Shown here: piece by piece, positions 48,959 to 57,734 of the stretch
Position numbering within the stretch: the stretch's first letter is position 1
How the letters are laid out: each line of letters opens with the position of its first letter
Assembly: GCF_900111685.1 (NCBI RefSeq)
Contig: NZ_FOHX01000012.1
Span: 21,119 to 85,118 of the forward strand
Length of the DNA stretch: 64,000 nucleotides
Direction: 5' to 3'
Source: Nonomuraea wenchangensis
Lineage (GTDB): Bacteria > Actinomycetota > Actinomycetes > Streptosporangiales > Streptosporangiaceae
Translations under genes and position numbers: made by a program
The notes under the pieces: generated by a model
What the model was told of the DNA's origin: nothing
Database searches by the model: none
What the model saw: only the letters and a program-made list of their open reading frames with translations

Positions 48959-50159
48959 AGTTGCGGGTGTGCAGGGCCGACAGCTCCGCCGCCTCGTCGG
49001 CGGGGAAGCCCAGCCGCACGAGCCGATGCTGGCGTCCCTGGTCCATCTCCTCCTGCAACTCCTGGACGGCGGCGTAGCCGCGCCTGATCCCCGACGGGCT
49101 CCACTCCCCCGCCGCCAGCAGCACCAGGGCGTCGAACACGTCCTGGTTCAGTCCTGCGCTGGAGACGAGCGTCTGGTGCCGCTGCTCGACCGCGCCACGC
49201 AGCCGCCCCAGCAGCGTCGGATCCACCTTCCCCTGGTGCTGCAGATGCGCCACGCCGAACGCCACGTGCCTGGCCTCGTCCTGCCTGGCCATCCTGGCGA
49301 CCTGGCGGGTGACCGGGTCGGGCGCGTTCCTGTCGATGAAGGTCAGCAGGTTGAGGAAGCTCCCCTCGCCCAGCACGGACAGCAGGAACGAAGCCAGAGA
49401 GAAGTCCGGCTCCGTCAGCAGCGTCGCCAGCGACTCCCGCCCGCTGACCGACGAGGTCCCCATCTCCCCGCTGCTGAGCAGCGCCCGGCGGGTGAAGATC
49501 TCGACGTGCCTGGCCTCGTCGGCCGCCTGTACGGCGAGCAGTTGCAGCACCTCGCGGAAATGCGGATGGATGCGGGCCAGCAGCCGCGCCGGCACCACCA
49601 GCGCCGCCTGCTCGTTCTCGACCAGGAAGGTCATGATCTGCACGACCGCGCGCTCGATCTCGGGCGCGAGCGCGACCTCCGCGTCCCATCCGATCGCGGT
49701 CGCCGGATCCCACTGGGCTGAGGCGGCGTGCGCGTACAGGCTGGGCGCCAGCTCCGCCCACACCAGGTCGCGTTCCACGAGATCGGCGTTGAGCGGAGGG
49801 CCGCCGGGCTCCACGAGCGCGCCTCGGGCGGCCAGCCCCCAGCTAGGGTCGGGGCTGGCGACGATGCCCCCGGGCTCCGGCCGCCCCGCCCGCTCCGCGC
49901 GAGCCCAGCGGTCGAGGTCGGTCCGCCCGCGCGTCACCGTCGCTCTGACGCCCTCGTCGTTCTCCTCCGCCCGCAGCGCCCGGTGGCCCTTGCCACGGCA
50001 CCACGCCTCCAGGTGCACCACCAGCGCGGGATCGAGACCGGCGACGGCCAGTTCGGCCCCCGGCGGCAGCGTTTCCAGCGCCCGTTGCACCAGCAGATGC
50101 GCTCCCTGCTCGAACCCGAGATCCCCGAGGTCGAGCAGCGACCGCGCGGTCCCGGTCAC
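48951..50159 (-). CDS. TusA-like domain fused to a ferritin-like di-iron protein
   Basis: 402 residues. Residues 1-75 resemble a TusA/SirA sulfur-carrier fold (LDLGDLGFEQGAHLLVQRAL then AVAGLDPALVVHLEAWCRG), although the canonical Cys-Pro is not at the usual first-strand position. Residues ~130-400 are a helical ferritin-like domain with two EARH boxes, ADEARHVEIFTRRALL and RQDEARHVAFGVAHL, plus ENEQAALVV, giving the Glu/His ligands of a di-iron centre as in AurF-type N-oxygenases. A sulfur-linked oxygenase acting with the flavoenzyme is inferred. ATGA overlap with the PhnD-like gene; convergent with the sigma gene. Confidence 0.75.
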   Translation of the reverse strand: MTGTARSLLDLGDLGFEQGAHLLVQRALETLPPGAELAVAGLDPALVVHLEAWCRGKGHRALRAEENDEGVRATVTRGRTDLDRWARAERAGRPEPGGIVASPDPSWGLAARGALVEPGGPPLNADLVERDLVWAELAPSLYAHAASAQWDPATAIGWDAEVALAPEIERAVVQIMTFLVENEQAALVVPARLLARIHPHFREVLQLLAVQAADEARHVEIFTRRALLSSGEMGTSSVSGRESLATLLTEPDFSLASFLLSVLGEGSFLNLLTFIDRNAPDPVTRQVARMARQDEARHVAFGVAHLQHQGKVDPTLLGRLRGAVEQRHQTLVSSAGLNQDVFDALVLLAAGEWSPSGIRRGYAAVQELQEEMDQGRQHRLVRLGFPADEAAELSALHTRNFM

Positions 50160-51007
50160 GGTCGGTATCCCTGTGCGGTGACGGTGCCTTCCGCGCTGTA
50201 GAAGCCCGTCTCGTCGACGGCTCGCTCCAGCGCGCCGTATCCGCTGACGCGGCCGGGCCGCCAGCTCGTCAGTCCCTCCAGGTCGAACAGCGGTCGCACC
50301 TGGGGATCGACATAGGACATCGACAGCAGCAACTCGCCGAAGTTCCGCTTGGTCTGCTCGGGGACGGTGTCGCCGACGCTCATGTTGCAGTGGTCGTACG
50401 GCGGCGTCTGGGCGAGGACGCGCGTGCTGCCCGCGCTGAGCGTGCCCTCCTTGCCGAACAGCAGATGGTTGCTGTCGATCATGCAGGCGGCGGCGACCTT
50501 CCCCGCGGCGAGCGCCCGGGCGGCGTCGCGTTCGCCGCCGATGTGGTCGCCGTGCAGGCCGACGCCCACGTCGAAACGCCGCAACTCGACCTCGGCGCCT
50601 TCCCGCAGCCCGTGCTCGGCGAGGAAGGACCGGGGCAGCAGCGTCGCCTGCGGCGAGTCCACGGCGCCCACCGCGATCGTCTCTCCTCTGAGGTCGGCCA
50701 GGTCTTTGTACGGCGAGTCGGCCAGGACCACGATGACCGAGGTGAGATCACGGTCGGTGTCCCGCATCACCAGCGGGGTCAGCGTGCGGCCGTTCGCCTC
50801 GGCCAGCCTGCGGCTGCGGATCCAGGACAGCGGCGAGTTCCACGCCGCGTCGATCCGGCCTGAGGCGAGGTCTTCCGCCTGCCGTTCGTAGTTGGAATAG
50901 AGGACGAAGTCGAAGGGACAGCCGTGCTCGTTCAGCCAGGAACGGAAGCCTCCCCAGATGGTGACCACCTTCGGGTCATAGGCGACGGCGCCCATCAGCA
51001 GAGTCAT
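50156..51007 (-). CDS. PhnD/SsuA-type substrate-binding-like protein lacking a signal peptide
   Basis: 283 residues, opening MTLLMGAVAYDPKVVTIWGG without any signal sequence or lipobox. It has a periplasmic-binding fold: YSNYERQAEDLASGRIDAAW, SVIVVLADSPYKDLADLRGE, VGAVDSPQATLLPRSFLAEH and AALAAGKVAAACMIDSNHLL-like segments. No permease or ATPase is encoded nearby. A cytoplasmic substrate-binding protein with a flavoenzyme and di-iron partner suggests a sensor, chaperone or catalytic role instead of import. AAGGAGG precedes ATG 51007. Confidence 0.8.
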   Translation of the reverse strand: MTLLMGAVAYDPKVVTIWGGFRSWLNEHGCPFDFVLYSNYERQAEDLASGRIDAAWNSPLSWIRSRRLAEANGRTLTPLVMRDTDRDLTSVIVVLADSPYKDLADLRGETIAVGAVDSPQATLLPRSFLAEHGLREGAEVELRRFDVGVGLHGDHIGGERDAARALAAGKVAAACMIDSNHLLFGKEGTLSAGSTRVLAQTPPYDHCNMSVGDTVPEQTKRNFGELLLSMSYVDPQVRPLFDLEGLTSWRPGRVSGYGALERAVDETGFYSAEGTVTAQGYRP

Positions 51008-51017
51008 GGTGGCCTCC

Positions 51018-52148
51018 TTAGAAGAGCGGCAGGCCGAGAGTGGCCCGGCCGACGAAGTCGTGGAGCGCCTCAGTGGTCGGCGCCATGACACGGGCGGCGA
51101 GGGCGTCGCGGAACAGCCGCTCGACGCCGGTCGACTTACGGAAGGCCGAGCCGCCGCAGAGCCGCATGACCTCGTCGGCCACCTCGGCCGCCGCCTCGCC
51201 CGCCACGGCCTTGACCTGCAGCACGCGCAGCGTCGCGTCCTCCCGTCCCGCGCCCAGCGCGGCCAGGGTGTCGTCGCGGAAGGCCCGGGCCGTGTCGGCC
51301 AGCGTCCTCACCCGCGCGAACCTCGCCCGCTGCAACGGCTGGTCGGCGAGCGTCTGGTCGAGATGCTCCAGTCGCGTGCGCAGCAGATGCTCGCGCGCCG
51401 CCCCGAGGAGGGCCTCCATGAGCCCGATGGAGAACGACGCGTTGAGCACCAGGAAGTACGGCAGTCCCGTCTGCAGGGCCTGGTCGAGCCCCTTGCCGTC
51501 CGCGCCGAGCAGCGCCTCCGTCTCGACGGTGACGCCCTGGCCCTTGATCGGGTTGGACGCGTTGCCCCGTAACCCGAACCCGTCGAACGGCCCACGCACC
51601 TCGAGCCCCGCGGTACGGCTGGGCACCAGCCAGATGCTCATCGGCCCCTCGGCGTCGATGGGCCGGCTCGACCACACGTAACTGTCGGCCTCGCCAGCGG
51701 CCGTCACCCAACTCTTGTCGGAGTCGAGTCGTACCCGCCCGCCGTCACGCGTCGCCGTGCCGAGCGGAGCCCAGAAGTGGCTGCGCGACCCGGCTTCCGA
51801 GAAGGCCAGCGTCGTCAGGTGCTCGTTGCGGGCGATCTCCTGGCGCGCTCGCGGGCTTCCGTAAGCCTCCACCAAGGCGGTCGCCGCGTAGTGCATCAGG
51901 ACGATCATCGCCGTCGAACCGCAGGCGCCGGCGAGTCGCTCGACGACGCGAGCGGCCTCGGCCATCCCGGCCCCCTTACCGCCCACCTCCTCGGCGCTGA
52001 TCAGGCCGAGCAGGCCCGCCTTGGCCAAGGCGTCGATGCTCGCTCTGGGGAACGCACCGGTCCGGTCGATTTCGGCGGCCTGGGGGGCGATGGTGGATTC
52101 GATGACGGAATCGAGGGCGGCGAAATGCTCTGAAGCCTCAGGAGACAT
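51018..52148 (-). CDS. Acyl-CoA dehydrogenase-like flavoenzyme (copy 2)
   Basis: 376 residues with complete ACAD fold: LAKAGLLGLISAEEVGGKGA, TTLAFSEAGSRSHFWAPLGT, DKSWVTAAGEADSYVWSSRP, GFGLRGNASNPIKGQGVTVE and EVADEVMRLCGGSAFRKSTG with VERLFRDALAARVMAP. The C-terminal segment is like the DszC/HsaA-type monooxygenase branch, which uses reduced flavin rather than acyl-CoA substrate. First gene of a three-gene operon with the PhnD-like and TusA-ferritin genes. Two GACAG-TTGAC promoters stand in tandem upstream. Confidence 0.85.
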   Translation of the reverse strand: MSPEASEHFAALDSVIESTIAPQAAEIDRTGAFPRASIDALAKAGLLGLISAEEVGGKGAGMAEAARVVERLAGACGSTAMIVLMHYAATALVEAYGSPRARQEIARNEHLTTLAFSEAGSRSHFWAPLGTATRDGGRVRLDSDKSWVTAAGEADSYVWSSRPIDAEGPMSIWLVPSRTAGLEVRGPFDGFGLRGNASNPIKGQGVTVETEALLGADGKGLDQALQTGLPYFLVLNASFSIGLMEALLGAAREHLLRTRLEHLDQTLADQPLQRARFARVRTLADTARAFRDDTLAALGAGREDATLRVLQVKAVAGEAAAEVADEVMRLCGGSAFRKSTGVERLFRDALAARVMAPTTEALHDFVGRATLGLPLF

Positions 52149-52194
52149 GGCTAATCACCACTTTCGAGGGGTCGTGGTCGATAGCTGGACGTCG

Positions 52195-52229
52195 TCGGAT
52201 GCGCATACACCAATGGACGACAACTGTCA
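52195..52229 (-). promoter_or_regulatory. GACAG-TTGTCG family promoter P5 (degenerate, proximal)
   Basis: Minus strand TGAAATGACAG is identical to P2 over 11 bases, followed by TTGTCG (52223-52218) and at 17 nt ATCCGA (52200-52195), a weak -10. It lies 50 nt upstream of the flavoenzyme ATG. Confidence 0.45.
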
Positions 52230-52287
52230 TTTCACTCGCGCATTGCGGCGCACGAGGAGATATCGCCCGAGGTGAACAACACAGCCG

Positions 52288-52322
52288 ATCGTACGTAGAC
52301 GTTCCGTTAGCGTCAACTGTCA
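52288..52322 (-). promoter_or_regulatory. GACAG-TTGACG family promoter P4 (distal)
   Basis: Minus strand CTGACAG, -35 TTGACG (52316-52311), 17-nt spacer starting CTAACGGAACG, -10 TACGAT (52293-52288). Predicted start near 52281, giving a 130-nt leader that includes P5. Confidence 0.65.
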
Positions 52323-52500
52323 GATGATTGGAGCCAGTCCGTGGAAGGTCAATATGAATAAAATTCGCATAGCAACCTGGGGTCCCAGACATCGACCATC
52401 CCGATGTGGCACGTAAATGACGAAAATCCGCCTACCACAGTTCATAGCCGCATACAGATCGTGCGCTCACCGACGACGGCGTCCTCCCCGCCCCCGCGAT

Positions 52501-53034
52501 GGCCACCCCACCGGCGCTGCTGGAGAGGTTCTCCCAACGGGCCGACGGGCGTCCGGGCCTCGGCGAAGCCCTGCTCGGCGCCCTGCGGGAGGCCATCGCC
52601 GAGCTGTCGCACGGACGTGCCGTCGTCGAGGGCCGCAGCGTGGACACCACAGCGGTGTGCCAGGCTCTGCTGCTGCCCCCGGCGACCTGGACGCGGCCCT
52701 GGAGACGACGCGGGCCCTGATGGATTTCGCGTCCTCTTACCGGTTCCTGCCCGACCTCGGCCCGCCGCCACCGACCCGGCACGCTACCGGGTCGTCAACC
52801 GGCGCACCGTTGACGAGCACGAGGCGGCCGAGCTCATCCGGTCCTGGATTCAGGACGCCAGCACCGGCCTGGGCTGCGGGCGCGAGCCCTGGCAGAGCCC
52901 GGAGGCCGGTGCATGTGCTGCGGCCACCGCGCGGAACTGGCGCCGGCACGAACACAGCGCCCCACCCCCCAGCCCGCGCGGTCCCGCCGTGCGCGAAGGG
53001 CTGGGCCCCAGCGATCCCCGACGGCATCCAGGGG
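52501..53034 (+). pseudogene. Decayed coding sequence, unrecognised
   Basis: Protein-like frames of about 60-70 residues replace one another with no long continuous frame: PALLERFSQRADGRPGLGEA and EALLGALREAIAELSHGRAV (from 52501), then DLDAALETTRALMDFASSYR in another frame, then VVNRRTVDEHEAAELIRSWI in the first frame. This looks like a gene with several indels. I cannot name the family. Confidence 0.4.
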
Positions 53035-53604
53035 CCCTGATCCTCGACTTCGACGGGACCCTCGCCGACACCACATCCAGCCACGAGCAGGCACTACGAG
53101 CGGCGCTGCAGCCGCACGGCCACGACCTCGATCACGCCTGGTATCGCCGGCACGTCGGCCTGTCCATCCACGACCTGCCGGCCGCCCTGCCGCTACCCGC
53201 AACGAGATCGTCCGATCCAGCCGCGCCCACCTGCTGGCCAGCGTGCACCACATCACCGCCATCGCGTGCGGCGTGAAGCCTCTGCACGCCGCACGCCGGG
53301 CTGGCCTGCGCTGCGCCGTCGCCTCGGGCGCCAGCCGGGTCCTCCTCCCTCCCGGGCTCGACGCTCTCGGCCTGAGGCATGAGTTCGCCGCCGTCATCGC
53401 ACGCGAAGACGTCACGCTCGATAAACCGGCCCCCGATCTGCATTCCGCGGCCGACGCCGCAGCACCGCGGGCGCGAGCCGGCCGCCGCCGCCGAGACAAC
53501 CGCCGCACCGCACGACACCACGCCGGACACTGGGCCAGGGCCCGCGCCCGGCAGCACACCGCCACAATGCTTGGTGGGCTGTTAGCGGCTGATGGGCTGG
53601 GGTA
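53035..53604 (+). pseudogene. HAD-superfamily phosphatase pseudogene
   Basis: LILDFDGTLADTTSSHEQAL is HAD motif I at 53035 in one frame. After a frameshift near 53200 the sequence continues in another frame with AGLRCAVASGASRVLLPPGL (motif II Ser) and VTLDKPAPDL (motif III Lys). Beyond 53450 the frame degenerates again into Arg-rich sequence where motif IV should be. At least two frameshifts; not functional as it stands. Confidence 0.65.
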
Positions 53605-53667
53605 GCCGCGCTGATAGGCGCGGACATCGCGGTCGCTGTACGGCGCCACAGCGGTAAGGGGGAGGCC

Positions 53668-54645
53668 GTGACGGGGATCAAGCAGGCCGGAGAGAAGAAG
53701 CTGATGCTCTTCTCCGGTCGCGCGTACCCGGATCTCGCCCACGAGGTGGCCCGTGAGCTGCGGACCGAAATAGTGTCGACAGAGCTGCGCGAGTTCGCCA
53801 ACGGCGAGATCTACGTCCGGTTCAACGAGTCCGTCCGCGGCTCTGACGCATTCGTGATCCAGTGTCACTGCAGCCCCATCAACACCTGGATCATGGAGCA
53901 GCTCATCATGGTCGACGCGCTCAAGCGCGCCTCGGCGCGGCGCGTCACCGTGGTGGTGCCGTTCTTCGGGTACGCCCGCCAGGACAAGAAGCACCGCGGC
54001 CGCGAGCCGATCTCGGCCCGGCTGATGGCCGACCTGTTCGCCGCCGCGGGGGCCGACCGGATCATGACCGTGGACCTGCACACGGCGCAGATCCAGGGCT
54101 TCTTCGACGGCCCCGTCGACCACCTGCACGCCCTTCCCCTGCTCGCCGAGCACGTCACCCGGCACGTGGACACGGACCGGCTGACCGTGGTGGCGCCGGA
54201 CGCCGGCCGGGTCCGCGTGGCCGAGAAATGGACAGATCGGCTCCATTGCCCACTGGCGATCATCCACAAGCGCCGGGACCCCGAGCGGCCCAACGAGGTG
54301 AGCGTGCACGAGGTGGTGGGGGACGTGGCCGGGCGGACCTGCGTGATCATCGACGACATGATCGACACCGGCGGCACCGTGGTACGGGCGGCCCAGGCCC
54401 TCACCGACCGCGGCGCCACCCGGGTCATCGCGGCCGCCACGCACGGGGTGTTCTCCGATGACGCGGTCGAGCGGCTGGAGCAGGCCGGCCTGGCCCAGCT
54501 CGTCATCACCAACACGCTGCCCAACCCGGCGAGCATCCCTTCGGGCAGGATGGTCGTGCTGTCCATCGCTCCGCTGCTGGCCCGGGCCATCAGCGAGGTG
54601 TTCCTGGAGGGCTCGGTGACGAGCCTGTTCGAGGGCGAGAGCTGA
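53668..54645 (+). CDS. prs: Ribose-phosphate pyrophosphokinase (PRPP synthetase), probable second copy
   Basis: 325 residues. LMLFSGRAYPDLAHEVAREL, REFANGEIYVRFNESVRGSD, PFFGYARQDKKHRGREPISA (ATP loop), TVDLHTAQIQGFFDGPVDHL and the PRPP-binding loop CVIIDDMIDTGGTV. It makes PRPP from ribose-5-phosphate and ATP. It starts with GTG 53668 after GGGGGAGG; ATG 53704 is a possible shorter start. It differs from housekeeping actinomycete Prs in its N-terminus and neighbours (pcm), which suggests a specialised paralogue. Six nt before the pcm gene. Confidence 0.93.
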   Translation: MTGIKQAGEKKLMLFSGRAYPDLAHEVARELRTEIVSTELREFANGEIYVRFNESVRGSDAFVIQCHCSPINTWIMEQLIMVDALKRASARRVTVVVPFFGYARQDKKHRGREPISARLMADLFAAAGADRIMTVDLHTAQIQGFFDGPVDHLHALPLLAEHVTRHVDTDRLTVVAPDAGRVRVAEKWTDRLHCPLAIIHKRRDPERPNEVSVHEVVGDVAGRTCVIIDDMIDTGGTVVRAAQALTDRGATRVIAAATHGVFSDDAVERLEQAGLAQLVITNTLPNPASIPSGRMVVLSIAPLLARAISEVFLEGSVTSLFEGES

Positions 54646-54651
54646 CCGGCG

Positions 54652-55278
54652 ATGCGCACGCTGGTGGAGGTCATCCGGGGGAGGGGGATGACCGATCCCC
54701 GTCTGCTGGCCGCCTTCGCCGCCACGCCGCGCGATCGGTTCGTCCCGCCGCGTTCTGCTGTGCGCGCCCAATTCGACGAGCCGATCCCGATCGGCCACGG
54801 GCAGCCGACCTCGCAGCCGTCCCTGATCGCGCAGATGATCGACGTTCTGCGGCTCTCGGGCACGGAGACCGTCCTGGAGATCGGCACCGGGTACGGCTAC
54901 CAGACCGCCCTGCTGGCGCGGCTGGCCCGCCGGGTCTATTCCCTGGAACGTCATGCCGACCTGGCCGAACACGCCCGGGCCAACCTCGCGGGGTTCGGCG
55001 TCACCAACGTCGAGGTGCTGGTCGGCGACGGCACCGCCGGCCTGCCCGCCCACGCGCCCTACGACGCCGTCATCGTGTCGGCCGCCGCTCCTTCGGTGCC
55101 CGCGCCGCTGGCCTCACAACTGGCCGAGGGCGGCCGGCTCGTCATGCCGATAGCAAGCGAGATTGCCGATATCGTCACGCTCTACACCAAGCGGCAGGAC
55201 CAGTTGACCCGGCTGCGCTCCCTCACACCGGCCCAATTCGTCCCGCTGGTCGGCGAACACAGCAAGATGCACGACTGA
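54652..55278 (+). CDS. pcm: Protein-L-isoaspartate O-methyltransferase family protein
   Basis: 208 residues. The PCMT signature is complete: RDRFVPPRSAVRAQFDEPIP, GHGQPTSQPSLIAQMIDVLR, SAM motif I VLEIGTGYGYQTALLARLA, VYSLERHADLAEHAR and GDGTAGLPAHAPYDAVIVSA. It methylates isoaspartyl residues for repair, or in RiPP clusters modifies aspartate. Directly after prs, so cotranscribed. No RiPP precursor visible near it. Confidence 0.92.
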   Translation: MRTLVEVIRGRGMTDPRLLAAFAATPRDRFVPPRSAVRAQFDEPIPIGHGQPTSQPSLIAQMIDVLRLSGTETVLEIGTGYGYQTALLARLARRVYSLERHADLAEHARANLAGFGVTNVEVLVGDGTAGLPAHAPYDAVIVSAAAPSVPAPLASQLAEGGRLVMPIASEIADIVTLYTKRQDQLTRLRSLTPAQFVPLVGEHSKMHD

Positions 55279-55293
55279 ACCTCCTTCAGGCGG

Positions 55294-56277
55294 TCACCCT
55301 CCCTTCCTGGACCGCAGATCCACGATGAGCAGGCCGTCCTCCGTGGTGGCAGCCGTGCCGAACGCCTCGCAGGCGTCGATGAAACGCTGGCTGAGCCAGG
55401 CGCGTTCCCAGCCTTCTGCCAGGACGGTGCGGCAGTAGTCGAGTTTGAGCGGCACGGCGCGCAGCCGTACGGGACCGAGCTCGTCGATGGTCACCAGGAA
55501 CAGCAGCGACAGGTCGTTGCGCAGCTCCGGGTCCACCAGGTAATCGTCGAGAAAGTCCCCCATGTCGTACAGGACCGGCGGTGCGACCCCGTGCGCGATG
55601 TGCGCGGAGTGGCCGGCGATCAGCGTCGCCCCGGCGTCGGCCAGAATCGTGGCCGCGGCGCGGATGTACGGCTGCGGCGCGGCCGTCATGTTGGGACCCC
55701 AGTGAGGGCTGACCAGCACGGCATCCGTTTCCTCACGCATCCTCGCCACGGTGTCCGTCAGCCAGTCAGGGACGCCGGACTGCAGGTCGGCGTAGGCGAC
55801 CCCGGGCTGGTCGGAGGTGGCCGCATAGTCCTCCGGGTGGTCGGTCACGGAGATGACGGCGATGCGCATCCCGCGTACAGCGAGGGTGGCCGGCTCACGC
55901 GCCTGGTCCAGGGTGGCGCCCGCACCCGCCGTGCCGATCTCCATGTGCTCGAGATGCGCGCAGGTGTCGAGCAGCGCGTCGTAGCCGTAGTCCAGCGCGT
56001 GGTTGTTGGCCATCGTGACGCAGGTGACGCCGAGCTCGGCGAGGAGATCGACGCCCTGCGGCGGGGCGCGGAAATGAAAGATCTTGCCAGGCGCGCACCA
56101 CGGGCTGCCGCGATCGGAGATGCAGCACTCGAGGTTGAGCAGGATGGCATCGGCCTCGGACAGGTAGCCTCGGACGCCGTCCGAGATGTACATGTCCGGG
56201 TCGCTGGACGTGGCCAGCAGGTCCGCGACGCCACGGCCGAGCATCGTGTCACCCGCCAGCGCGAGCGTGACAGTCAC
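55294..56277 (-). CDS. CapA-family (metallophosphatase-fold) protein
   Basis: 327 residues. LALAGDTMLGRGVADLLATS (metal ligand GD-x-M), ILLNLECCISDRGSPW, VTMANNHALDYGYDALLDTC (NNH), VLVSPHWGPNMTAAPQPYIR (HWG) and LIAGHSAHIAHGVAPPVLYD (GHSAH), the ordered motifs of CapA/PgsA poly-gamma-glutamate-type proteins. No signal peptide. Enzymatic role unproven. Convergent with pcm, 15 nt apart. Confidence 0.93.
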   Translation of the reverse strand: MTVTLALAGDTMLGRGVADLLATSSDPDMYISDGVRGYLSEADAILLNLECCISDRGSPWCAPGKIFHFRAPPQGVDLLAELGVTCVTMANNHALDYGYDALLDTCAHLEHMEIGTAGAGATLDQAREPATLAVRGMRIAVISVTDHPEDYAATSDQPGVAYADLQSGVPDWLTDTVARMREETDAVLVSPHWGPNMTAAPQPYIRAAATILADAGATLIAGHSAHIAHGVAPPVLYDMGDFLDDYLVDPELRNDLSLLFLVTIDELGPVRLRAVPLKLDYCRTVLAEGWERAWLSQRFIDACEAFGTAATTEDGLLIVDLRSRKGG

Positions 56278-56329
56278 AAGATCCCCCTGCCCGCGATGAC
56301 GTGTTCAAACGCGTCCAGCCGGCACCGCG

Positions 56330-56520
56330 CGCCAGGTGAACGGCGTCACCGTCCCCACCCTGCACGGCTTCCGCGTTTCCTTCCTTGTCGCGACGGGCGC
56401 GATGGCGATCGGCCTGCTCGCGGCCGTCTTCCTGCCTCGGGCCCCCGCCCGGCAGGCCACGGCACCGGGCGGGCGGCGAGGAGCACGCCAAGCCGGAGCC
56501 GCCCGGGCTCGACTGAACCC
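56330..56520 (+). pseudogene. C-terminal fragment of an MFS transporter
   Basis: The plus strand reads LHGFRVSFLVATGAMAIGLL then AAVFLPRAPARQ, like the last membrane helix and tail of an EmrB/QacA exporter. No upstream part is present; the frame then becomes low-complexity. Remnant of a deleted gene. Confidence 0.5.
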
Positions 56521-56789
56521 GCGGACGGCGCCCCGCCGACGCCGCCTGGCCCACGATGGCGTCTTGGTACCGAAGCCGCTCCCCCGCCTGTGCGGCACTC
56601 GCTCGCCGCGGACCAGCGGCTATCCCATCCGCGTACCGGTTCTCGACGGCAGATGGCCGCCGATGGACAGCGAGCTGACCGATCGTGTTCGTCGCGAACT
56701 CGGGCCGGCCACGGTGGTCCTGCAGCGAACCGACGCGGCACCACCAAGCCACAGCGGTCGCGTTCGCGACGGCCACCGGCATGGTCCCC

Positions 56790-56990
56790 ATCGAGCTGCG
56801 TAAGGAACAGGCGGGAAACATCCTGAACTCCCTGGCGTCCGCCGCCGCGCTCAAGGAGCCTTGCGGCCGCGGCGGCAACGAACGGCTGATGGCGGGCCGG
56901 ACGGTGGTGATGGCGGCGCACCGGCTGCGTACCGCGCGCTACGCCGCCTTCTGGGACATCTCCATGGCGCCGGCGGCGCCTGAACAGGGG
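56790..56990 (+). pseudogene. C-terminal fragment of an ABC exporter ATPase
   Basis: ERLMAGRTVVMAAHRLRTAR matches the D-loop to H-loop end of ABC-B type exporters (GRTVVMVAHRL...). No Walker A, signature or membrane domain precedes it. The interval 56521-56789 contains no recognisable gene. Remnant. Confidence 0.5.
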
Positions 56991-57008
56991 GCGGGCCAGG
57001 CCACCGGG

Positions 57009-57734
57009 TCACCCGAGCTTGAGCAGCAGTTCGGTGAGCTCGGCCGGCATGGTGATCATGCAGTCGTGGCCCGTCGGCAGCTCCCACACCTGTGCCGGGG
57101 TGCCGTTCGGCTGTGTCGGCGGGACGGGCCGCCGGGTGATGCCCTCCGGTACGTCCGCGACGCAGTGGATGTGCGTCCGCTGGATCGCGCGCGTGGCGGG
57201 GTTGTCCAGCCGGACGGGCTGCTGCAGGCAGAGCACCGGCTGGTCCGACAGCATCGCCCGCAGCCATGCCACGTCCGCCGGGTCGGTCACCCCGAACAGG
57301 CCCAGAGGCGGCGGCAGCTCGGGCATCGGCGGGATCCGCCAGCCGGTCCCCGACCGCGCGGCGCGGTCGATGAGGGCCTGGGTCACGGGTTGCACGTCCA
57401 CCGCGCTCTCGCCGTCCTCCGGGACCATCGCGTCGAGATAGACCAGATGGGCGATCCGCTCCGGGACGCGGTTGGCGGCGGAGGAGATGACCAGCCCGGC
57501 GTAGCTGTGGCCGACCAGGATGACGTCGGTGAGGTCCTTCTCGGTGATCAGTTCGACGATGTCGCCGGCGTGGGTGTCCAGTCCGACCTCGGGGCCGAGC
57601 AGATGGGCCTTGTCGCCGTAGCCGGTGAGCGACGGCGCGGCCACCCGGTGCCCGGCCGAGGTCAGGAGCGGGACGACCCGCTCCCAGCATCGCCCGTTGT
57701 GCCAGGCCCCGTGTACCAGCACGTACGTTGCCAT
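57009..57734 (-). CDS. Alpha/beta hydrolase
   Basis: 241 residues. YVLVHGAWHNGRCWERVVPL carries the oxyanion HG, VILVGHSYAGLVISSAANRV has the nucleophile Ser, and WELPTGHDCMITMPAELTEL the catalytic His. The set is like the esterase/SABP2-type or salicylate-esterase-like family (ordinary length). AGGAG is eight nt before ATG 57734. It is divergent from the XRE regulator at 57892, which probably controls it. Substrate unknown. Confidence 0.9.
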   Translation of the reverse strand: MATYVLVHGAWHNGRCWERVVPLLTSAGHRVAAPSLTGYGDKAHLLGPEVGLDTHAGDIVELITEKDLTDVILVGHSYAGLVISSAANRVPERIAHLVYLDAMVPEDGESAVDVQPVTQALIDRAARSGTGWRIPPMPELPPPLGLFGVTDPADVAWLRAMLSDQPVLCLQQPVRLDNPATRAIQRTHIHCVADVPEGITRRPVPPTQPNGTPAQVWELPTGHDCMITMPAELTELLLKLG

